Translations under genes and position numbers: made by a program
Shown here: positions 1 to 5,915 of the stretch, piece after piece
How positions within the stretch are numbered: the first letter of the stretch is position 1
How the letters are laid out: the number at the start of each line of letters is the position of its first letter
Notes under the pieces: model-generated
What the model saw: only the letters and a program-made list of their open reading frames with translations
The model's database searches: none
Told to the model about the DNA's origin: nothing
Assembly: GCA_021730285.1 (NCBI GenBank)
Contig: CP082962.1
Span: 1,674,001 to 1,738,000, forward strand
Source of the DNA: Desulfovibrio sp. JY
Lineage (GTDB): Bacteria; Desulfobacterota; Desulfovibrionia; Desulfovibrionales; Desulfovibrionaceae
Reading direction: 5' to 3'
DNA length: 64,000 nt

Positions 1-84
1 TCGGTCAGACAATACGGCAAGGTCCCGTTTACGCCTGCCCCATGGCAGACGCCCTTGAACTATGCGTTGCAAAGGAGCGTACCC

Positions 85-351
85 ATGTCCGATCCGAAAA
101 AACTGGCCCAGTCCATCGCCTCCCTGTACCCCGAAATAAGCAAACACGGCATCGCCGTCTCCGTGGCCGAAGACGCGGCCACCGGCGACTGGCTCGTCAC
201 CATGACCCACGGCAAGCATACCCTGTCCACCCATCTGGCCAAAAAAGACGCCGACGACTGCCAAAACGGCATCCAATGCGTCTCGCTCGGCATCCAGATC
301 GGCCGCTTCGTCGAGGACTACTGCCTCGGCCAGGGCGAATGCCCGGTGTAA
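85..351 (+). CDS. small conserved-type hypothetical protein (88 aa)
   Basis: An 88-residue soluble protein I do not recognise. The ATG at 85 is chosen because AAGGAG lies at 72-77 just upstream; an in-frame start at 55 has no such site. It has no signal peptide or membrane segment. The C-terminal third carries three cysteines (DDCQNG, DYCLGQGEC), which could bind a metal or form a disulfide, but no known motif is complete. It is followed by a palindrome-rich gap and then the convergent glgP. It is probably a lineage-restricted protein; no function is claimed. Confidence 0.7.
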   Translation: MSDPKKLAQSIASLYPEISKHGIAVSVAEDAATGDWLVTMTHGKHTLSTHLAKKDADDCQNGIQCVSLGIQIGRFVEDYCLGQGECPV

Positions 352-875
352 CGGGGAGGCTGCTAGGCCAGGGCTCTGCCCTGGACCCGGCAGGAGAGGT
401 TCCGCCTCTCCTGCACCTCTCCGCCGGGGGACTTGATGCCCCCCGGACCCCCCTTTACCGGGTTGGGATGGCGGGTGGTTGATCGTGGCGGGCGGCGGAA
501 CGCCCGTTGTTTGTTGCCGCAATCGGCCCGGCGGCACGAGGCGCGTTGCGCCTCGACGCCGGACACGATTGCGGCAACAACCGCGCCAGCGGCGAAGCGC
601 CGCATTTTAAGAAGAAACTGGTTTTCCGAATGTCGCCCTGAAGGGGCGACCGGCGTGGTGGGGGCGGAATTTGCCTGGGACGAGCTTGTCGCGAAGCGAC
701 ATGCACCGTCCCGACAAATTCCGCCCCCATCTTCTCCACTCTCCGCCTTCCCGACAGCCAACCGACCTCCCGCCCGACCAAAGCCGAGTCGGGGGGACCG
801 GGGGGCCCGTGGCCTCCCGGCGGGGTGCAGGGGCAGCGCCCCTGCCGGGGTCCGGGGCGGAGCCCCGCCCCTCCG
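352..875. repeat. 524-nt intergenic cluster of palindromes between two convergent genes
   Basis: No gene is supported here. Nested inverted repeats fill the gap. Small hairpins lie at 368-384 (CCAGGGC/GCCCTGG) and 391-413 (CAGGAGAGG/CCTCTCCTG). A perfect 15-bp inverted repeat has arms at 511-525 and 566-580, with further hairpins inside its loop. A long palindrome at 661-730 follows, then GC-rich short palindromes to 870. The open frames crossing the gap are by-products of high GC and of the repeats. The stretch may act as a bidirectional termination zone, but no T-tract is seen. Confidence 0.7.
632..730 (-). repeat. intergenic palindrome family B, copy 1
   Basis: The outer arms GGGGCGGAATTTG and CAAATTCCGCCCC enclose GACGAGCTTGTCGCGAAGCGAC. 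A neighbouring small hairpin GTCGCCC/GGGGCGAC lies at 632-650. The same unit in the opposite orientation is at 42505-42602, and a shorter relative is at 47740-47777. Similarity extends on the other side into a GC-rich stretch with CCGACCAAAGC-like sequence, so the repeat is composite and about 250 nt long. Confidence 0.75.
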
Positions 876-3329
876 CTATTCGCCGAGCGGTGCGATGCGC
901 CAGATATCGCGGGCGTATTCCATCACGGCGCGATCGCTGGAGAAAAACCCCATGTTGGCGGTATTGAGAATGGAGGTGCGGGTCCAGGCGTCGGGGTCGA
1001 GGTACAGGGCGTTGACCCTGTCCTGGGCTTCGATGCAGGGGCGGTAATCGGCGGTGACGCAGTAGTAGTCGCCGTGGTTCAGTAAATTGCCGATGATGGG
1101 GGTGAACAGATCGGGATCGTCCGGGACGAAATAGCCGCGTCCGATCATGTCCAGGGCTTCGGCCAGTTCCGGGTCGTCGGCCACGCGGCGGCGCGGGTCG
1201 AGGCCCCCGGCGCGGGCGGCTTCGACTTCGGGGGCGCTCAGACCGAAGATGAAGATGTTCTCCGCGCCCACTTCCTGCATGATTTCGATATTGGCCCCGT
1301 CGAGGGTGCCGATGGTGAGCGCGCCGTTTAGCGCGAACTTCATGTTGCCGGTGCCCGAGGCTTCCATGCCGGCGGTGGATATCTGCTGGGACAGGTCGGC
1401 GGCGGGGATGACCTTTTCGGCCTGCGAGACGCAGTAATTGGGCAAAAAGAGCATGCGCAGCCGGCCCTTCATGGTGGTGTCGGCGTTTATGGTTTCGGCC
1501 ACGGCGGTGATGAGCCGGATGATGCGCTTGGCCATGAAGTAGCCGGGCGCGGCCTTGCCACCGATGAGGATGGTGCGCGGCGGCACGGGGAGTTCCGGGT
1601 CGCGGCGCAGGCGGTTGTAGAGGGTGACGGCGTGCAGGACGTTTAGGAGTTGGCGCTTGTATTCGTGCATGCGCTTGACCTGGACGTCGAAAAGCGAGCC
1701 GGGGTTGATGCCGAGGCCGGTCTTGCGCAGCACGTAGCGGGCCAGGCGTTTTTTATTGTCCCGCTTGGCATCGCGCCAGGCTTGCCGGAAGTCCGGGTCG
1801 TCGGCCAGGGGAATCAGTTCGGTCAGGCGCGTGAGCTCCGTGACCCAGTCCGGGCCGATACGCTCGGTGATGAGCCTTGAAAGGGCCGGGTTGGCCTGGA
1901 GCAGCCAGCGGCGCGGGGTGATGCCGTTGGTGACGTTGGTGAATTTGCCGGGGTAGAAGGCGTCGAAGTCGGGGAAGACCTTTTCGCGCAGGATGTCGGA
2001 GTGGAGCCTGGCCACGCCGTTGACGGCATGGCTGCCGACGATGGCCAGGTTGGCCATGCGCACGCGCGAGGAGCCCCGGTCGATGATGGCCATGCGTGCA
2101 ACCTTGCCTTCGTCGCCGGGGTAGGCGGCGCGGACCTCTTCCTGAAAACGCCGGTCGATCTCGGCGATGATTTCCACATGGCGGGGCAGCACGCGCCCCA
2201 TGAGGTCGAGGGGCCAGGTTTCCAGGGCCTCGGGCAGGACGGTGTGGTTGGTGTAGGCGAAGGTGTGGCGGCAGATGTCCCAGGCTTCTTCCCAGGGCAG
2301 GAATTCCTCGTCCACCAGGATGCGCATGAGTTCGGCCACGGCGATGGTGGGGTGGGTGTCGTTGAGCTGGATGGCCACCTGGTCGGCGAAGGCGGCGAAG
2401 GACGGGTCGGATTTTTTGTGGCGGCGCAGGATGTCGCGCAAGGTGGCCGCGACCAGGAAATATTGCTGCTTGAGCCGCAGTTCCTTGCCGGCCACGGGCT
2501 CGTCGTTGGGGTAGAGGACCTTGGAGATGTTTTCGGACAGGATCTTGGCCTGCATGGCCCCGACGAAATCGCCCTGGTTGAAGTCGCGCAGGGAAAATCC
2601 CTGGGACGAGGCGGCGGTCCAAAGGCGCATGTTGGTCACGTGTTTGCCGCCGTGGGCCGGGATGAGGATATCGCAGGGCATGGCCATGACCGTGTCCGCG
2701 TCGACCCAGCGGTAGCGCAGGTTGCCCTTGTCGTCGCGGTAGGGTTCGCTTCTGCCGTTGAAGCGCACTTCGTAGAGGTGTTCCACCCGGTCGATGACCC
2801 AGGGGCTGCCGTGGCGGCGCCAGTTGTCGGCCCGCTCCTCCTGCCAGCCGCCCACGATGGTCTGATGGAACAGGCCGTAGTCGTAGAGGATGCCGTAGCC
2901 GTAGCCGGGGATGCGCAGGGTGGCGATGGAGTCCATGTAGCAGGAGGCGAGCCGCCCGAGGCCGCCGTTGCCAAGTCCGGCGTCGCGCTCCTCCTCGGCC
3001 AGGTCGTCGAGGTTGTAGCCCAGGGTCTCGGCCGTTTTGCGGCAGTCTTTTCCCAGGCCCATGTTGGTGACGTAGTTCATGAGGAACCTGCCGGGAAGAA
3101 ACTCCATGGACAGGTAATAGACGCGCTTGGACATGGTGTCGTAGTACGTCGCCTGGGTGGTCAGCCAGATGCGGATGAGCCGGTCGCGGATGGCGTAGGC
3201 CAGGCCGGTGAAATAGCGGAACGGGTCCGGGGGATAGATGTCGTTGCCGAGGTTGGACAGGATGTGGCGGCGAATATCCTCGCCAAGGGACTCCAGGTCG
3301 TGGAGGTCCGGGGTGGCGTCGGCTGGCAT
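876..3329 (-). CDS. glgP: glycogen/starch/alpha-glucan phosphorylase
   Basis: Releases glucose-1-phosphate from alpha-1,4-glucans in the cytoplasm using pyridoxal phosphate. The protein is 817 residues, the usual size for GT35 phosphorylases. The PLP-lysine motif EASGTGNMKF ends near K664, and the N-terminal half contains the typical ERDAGLGNGGLGRLASCYMD stretch. The ATG at 3329 has AGGAG just upstream; the reading frame stays open further but codes for nothing recognisable. A promoter-like pair precedes it, and a terminator separates it from the NifU-like gene, so it is probably its own transcript. malQ, the usual partner enzyme, lies far away at 52578-54086. Confidence 0.96.
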   Translation of the reverse strand: MPADATPDLHDLESLGEDIRRHILSNLGNDIYPPDPFRYFTGLAYAIRDRLIRIWLTTQATYYDTMSKRVYYLSMEFLPGRFLMNYVTNMGLGKDCRKTAETLGYNLDDLAEEERDAGLGNGGLGRLASCYMDSIATLRIPGYGYGILYDYGLFHQTIVGGWQEERADNWRRHGSPWVIDRVEHLYEVRFNGRSEPYRDDKGNLRYRWVDADTVMAMPCDILIPAHGGKHVTNMRLWTAASSQGFSLRDFNQGDFVGAMQAKILSENISKVLYPNDEPVAGKELRLKQQYFLVAATLRDILRRHKKSDPSFAAFADQVAIQLNDTHPTIAVAELMRILVDEEFLPWEEAWDICRHTFAYTNHTVLPEALETWPLDLMGRVLPRHVEIIAEIDRRFQEEVRAAYPGDEGKVARMAIIDRGSSRVRMANLAIVGSHAVNGVARLHSDILREKVFPDFDAFYPGKFTNVTNGITPRRWLLQANPALSRLITERIGPDWVTELTRLTELIPLADDPDFRQAWRDAKRDNKKRLARYVLRKTGLGINPGSLFDVQVKRMHEYKRQLLNVLHAVTLYNRLRRDPELPVPPRTILIGGKAAPGYFMAKRIIRLITAVAETINADTTMKGRLRMLFLPNYCVSQAEKVIPAADLSQQISTAGMEASGTGNMKFALNGALTIGTLDGANIEIMQEVGAENIFIFGLSAPEVEAARAGGLDPRRRVADDPELAEALDMIGRGYFVPDDPDLFTPIIGNLLNHGDYYCVTADYRPCIEAQDRVNALYLDPDAWTRTSILNTANMGFFSSDRAVMEYARDIWRIAPLGE

Positions 3330-3378
3330 GGGCGTCTCCTGGTCCGAGGTGTGGGCGAAGACGGATTGGTCAGTATAG

Positions 3379-3407
3379 GATCTACGAGAGTGGCGGGGCA
3401 ATGTCAA
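3379..3407 (-). promoter_or_regulatory. sigma-70-type promoter candidate for glgP
   Basis: On the minus strand a perfect TTGACA (plus 3402-3407) is followed after 17 nt by TAGATC (plus 3379-3384). A second -10-like TATACT lies a few bases further on, at the wrong spacing. The site is 50-80 nt upstream of the glgP ATG and downstream of the neighbouring terminator. Predicted from sequence only. Confidence 0.55.
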
Positions 3408-3436
3408 AGCTGGGCGGGGGGAAGGCGTTGGGATAT

Positions 3437-3477
3437 AAAAAAGCCGGGGGACGATAGCGGCGGTCGTCCCCCGGCTT
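3437..3477 (-). terminator. intrinsic terminator of the NifU-like gene
   Basis: The arms AAGCCGGGGGACGA (3441-3454) and TCGTCCCCCGGCTT (3464-3477) form a perfect 14-bp stem. On the minus strand the stem is followed by a run of T (plus-strand A run 3437-3442). It ends the transcript coming from 3895. Confidence 0.85.
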
Positions 3478-3532
3478 GCCCCCGACCGCCCGTGTGGGTC
3501 AAACGGGTGGCCGGGTGAAGGAAGCGGGGTGC

Positions 3533-3895
3533 CTAGGCCGCTTCCTGAAGGCGGTAGTTGCGCAGCGCGATGCGCAACGCGGCCACGGGCCAGTTGTCGC
3601 AGCCGAGGTGCTCGACGACGCTGGTCATGCGCGGCTGGAAATCTTCGGTGGAGATGGCCTGGGCGTCGAAGACGTTCATGCCGATGACCGTGGCGAGCAG
3701 GGCGGCGGTGCACTCGCGGGTGAAACCGCAGCTTTCGACCGAACCCCCGGCATCGATGATCACGTCGTTTTCGATGAGCAGCTGCACCTTGATGGCCCGG
3801 CCGCAGGGTGCGCATTCGGTGGCGCCTTCGGCGGTATAGCGGGTCAGGGGGGCTACGATCGGAAGAACCTTGGTGATGGTTTCGGGAGCGGTCAT
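3533..3895 (-). CDS. NifU/IscU-like N-terminal-domain protein (Fe-S scaffold family)
   Basis: A 120-residue protein resembling the NifU N-terminal (IscU) fold, on which Fe-S clusters are assembled. Cysteines at C28, C31, C56, C62 and C99 lie in contexts close to the family: CGRAIKVQL, SCGFTRECTAALLATVIGM and LGCDN. The CAPC pair and ECT cysteine exceed the three ligands of IscU. AAGGAG precedes the ATG at 3895. No iscS, iscA or nif gene is adjacent. It sits alone between a perfect sigma-54 promoter and its own terminator, with a sigma-54 activator divergent to it, so it is probably conditionally expressed rather than the housekeeping scaffold. Family fairly sure; role unknown. Confidence 0.8.
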   Translation of the reverse strand: MTAPETITKVLPIVAPLTRYTAEGATECAPCGRAIKVQLLIENDVIIDAGGSVESCGFTRECTAALLATVIGMNVFDAQAISTEDFQPRMTSVVEHLGCDNWPVAALRIALRNYRLQEAA

Positions 3896-3962
3896 GGCGG
3901 TCTCCTTTATGCTTGGGTCCGTTTGCTTTTTCGATTTCGCGTCTTGCGTGTTGCCTCTCTTT

Positions 3963-3979
3963 AAGCAACCGGTGTGCCA
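3963..3979 (-). promoter_or_regulatory. sigma-54 (-24/-12) promoter
   Basis: The minus strand reads TGGCACACCGGTTGCTT, matching the consensus TGGCAC-N5-TTGCW with exact spacing. It lies 68 nt upstream of the NifU-like ATG. The expected transcript start is near 3951. No competing sigma-70 pair is evident for that gene. Confidence 0.85.
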
Positions 3980-4054
3980 TGTGCTGTATCCTGCTGAAAT
4001 AGAAAGATATGTTGTCTAAAGGTCCGATGATCGCACCGAAAGGGTCATGCCATG

Positions 4055-4165
4055 TTGCAAAAGCGCATCCAGGCCTTTGCGCGGGTTTTCACAAAGGCAT
4101 GGAAAATCAAGCTGTTGAAGAAAAGAAGCCATGTTGCGCTTTTGCCTCAGGTTGCGCTATTGCAC
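4055..4165. promoter_or_regulatory. three-copy candidate enhancer (UAS) sites for the divergent sigma-54 activator
   Basis: The 11-mer TGCGCTTTTGC occurs inverted at 4057-4067 and direct at 4135-4145, and the near copy TGCGCTATTGC is at 4153-4163. Two of the three fit an imperfect dyad TGC-N6-GCA. They lie about 80-200 nt upstream of the sigma-54 promoter, the usual enhancer distance, and next to the activator gene. Binding is inferred. Confidence 0.6.
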
Positions 4166-4201
4166 AAAGACCGAAGCGGCCGTTTGGGAAAAATGTGACG
4201 A

Positions 4202-5716
4202 ATGCGAGCCAATACGAGGCCAGAATTGAGAAAAAAAGTACAAACCCCGGCTGACCCCGTGGCCCGCAATCTCGACGCCATCCTCGACAGCATCGAGGAC
4301 GGCGTGCTCATCACCGACCGCGAAGGATACGCCCTCAAGGTCAACGCCGCCTACGAACAGCTGACCGGCATGACCAAGCCCGAGCTTGTCGGCAAGAATG
4401 TCGAGGAACTCAAAAAAGCCGGACTTTTCAACATCGCGCCCATCACCCCCGAGATCGTGGCCACCGGCCGCCCGGCCTCCTCCATCCAGGTCACGCGCGA
4501 CAACCGGTCCATGACCATCGACGGCAAGCCGGTGCGCGACCCCGACGGCAGCGTGAGCCTCGTCGTGCTCTACGCCCGCGACATCACGCTCATGGCCCGC
4601 ATGCGCGAGCGCATCTCGCGCCAGCAGGAGTTGATCGAGACCTACCAGCACCAGATGGATTTCTTCATCCGCGAGGGCGGGGGCATCACCAACTTCATTG
4701 CCGAGAATTCGTCCATGAAGCGGCTGATGGACCTGCTGCGGCGGGTGGCGGCCACGGACGCCGTGGCCCTGGTGCTCGGCGAGACCGGGGTCGGCAAGGA
4801 GCTTTTCGCCCGCATGATCCACGAGGCGAGCCCCAGGCGCGACAAGCCCTTCGTCAAGGTGGACTGCGCCTCGATTCCGGAAAACCTCATCGAGTCGGAG
4901 CTGTTCGGCTATGCCCCGGGCGCCTTTACCGGCGCGCATCCCAAGGGCCGGGTGGGATTTTTCGAGATGGCCGGGGGCGGAACGATTTTCCTCGACGAGA
5001 TCGGCGAGATGCCGCTTCTGCTGCAATCCAAGCTGCTGCGCGTGTTGCAGGACCGGGAGGTCATGCCGGTCGGGTCGAGCAAGGCGCGCCGGATCGACGT
5101 GCGGGTCATCGCGGCCACCAACCGCAACCTCGAGGCCGAGGCCCGCATGGGCACCTTTCGCAGCGACCTCTTTTTCCGGCTGCGGGTGGCCGTCCTGGAG
5201 ATTCCGCCGCTGCGCGACCGGCCGGACGACATCCTGCCGCTGGCCAGACTCTTTCTCCAGCGCTTCGGCTCGCGCTACCGCAAGCGGGCCACGCTGTCCC
5301 TCGAAGCCGAGCGGGTGCTGGCTCACTATAACTGGCCGGGCAACGTGCGCGAGCTGGAAAACCTGATCGAAGGGCTGGTCATCACCTGCGACAGCGAGAT
5401 CACGGCCGACGACCTGCCGACCCCCATGCGGATCAAGGAATGCCTGCTCCCGGCGGCGGCGACCGGCGGACCGGTGGTGCCGGCGGCGGCCATGGGCGGC
5501 CCGGACGTGCCCGCGCCGGTCGAAGCGCCCATGGGATCGGCCGTGGCCGTGCCCATGGACTGGGATCGTCCGTATAAGGAAGTACTGGCCGCCTTCGAGC
5601 GCAACTACCTGGAACGGGCCATCGAACACTTCGGCTCGGTCGGCGAGGCCGCCAAACAGCTCGGCCTCGACCGCACGACGATTTTCCGCAAAATGAAGAA
5701 GGCTTGTGGGGAATAG
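4202..5716 (+). CDS. sigma-54-dependent PAS-AAA-Fis transcriptional activator
   Basis: A 504-residue enhancer-binding protein. Residues about 22-130 form a PAS sensor domain and 165-400 the AAA+ domain, with Walker A GETGVGKE at 193-200, the sigma-54 contact GAFTGA at 240-245 and Walker B TIFLDEIGE at 261-269. A Pro/Ala/Gly-rich linker follows near 425-460, then a Fis-type helix-turn-helix (AAKQLGLDRTTIFRKM). There is no receiver domain, so the signal probably enters through PAS; the ligand is unknown. The ATG at 4202 lacks a clear ribosome site; TTG at 4226, behind CGAGG, is an alternative. It is divergent from the sigma-54 promoter of the NifU-like gene, its likely target. Confidence 0.93.
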   Translation: MRANTRPELRKKVQTPADPVARNLDAILDSIEDGVLITDREGYALKVNAAYEQLTGMTKPELVGKNVEELKKAGLFNIAPITPEIVATGRPASSIQVTRDNRSMTIDGKPVRDPDGSVSLVVLYARDITLMARMRERISRQQELIETYQHQMDFFIREGGGITNFIAENSSMKRLMDLLRRVAATDAVALVLGETGVGKELFARMIHEASPRRDKPFVKVDCASIPENLIESELFGYAPGAFTGAHPKGRVGFFEMAGGGTIFLDEIGEMPLLLQSKLLRVLQDREVMPVGSSKARRIDVRVIAATNRNLEAEARMGTFRSDLFFRLRVAVLEIPPLRDRPDDILPLARLFLQRFGSRYRKRATLSLEAERVLAHYNWPGNVRELENLIEGLVITCDSEITADDLPTPMRIKECLLPAAATGGPVVPAAAMGGPDVPAPVEAPMGSAVAVPMDWDRPYKEVLAAFERNYLERAIEHFGSVGEAAKQLGLDRTTIFRKMKKACGE

Positions 5717-5726
5717 AGAAGAGGAT

Positions 5727-5894
5727 GCGAGAGGGGAACCCTTTTTGGAAAAAAGGGTTCCCCTCTCGCGCTCTCCCCTCCCCAAAACTTTTGACGGTTA
5801 CGGGTGATGTAACGGCAGCGCTCTGTAACTATTAAAGATCTTTGGAAAGGGGGTCCGGGGGGAGAACCTTTCTGCAAGAAAGGTTTCCCCCCGG
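5727..5894. repeat. intergenic hairpin family A, two-part copy (A1)
   Basis: The first stem, 5727-5769, has arms GCGAGAGGGGAACCCTTTTT and AAAAAGGGTTCCCCTCTCGC. A shared AAAACTTTTGACGG and CTTTGGAAAGGGGG spacer leads to a second stem at 5856-5894 (CCGGGGGGAGAACCTTTCT). The unit sits between two convergent genes, with A- and T-rich hairpin tips. It looks like a bidirectional terminator that exists as a dispersed repeat; six relatives occur in the window. Confidence 0.8.
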
Positions 5895-5915
5895 CTTCCT
5901 TCTAAAAAATCCGCG

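Noticed and set aside
363-1085. Several short frames between the first gene and glgP
   Set aside because: They run through palindromic repeats, overlap each other on both strands and give Arg/Pro/Ala-rich products.
2001-3518. Long plus-strand frame opposite glgP (505 codons)
   Set aside because: A mirror of GC-rich third positions; its product is Val/Gly/His-rich with no motif, while the opposite strand encodes a clear phosphorylase.
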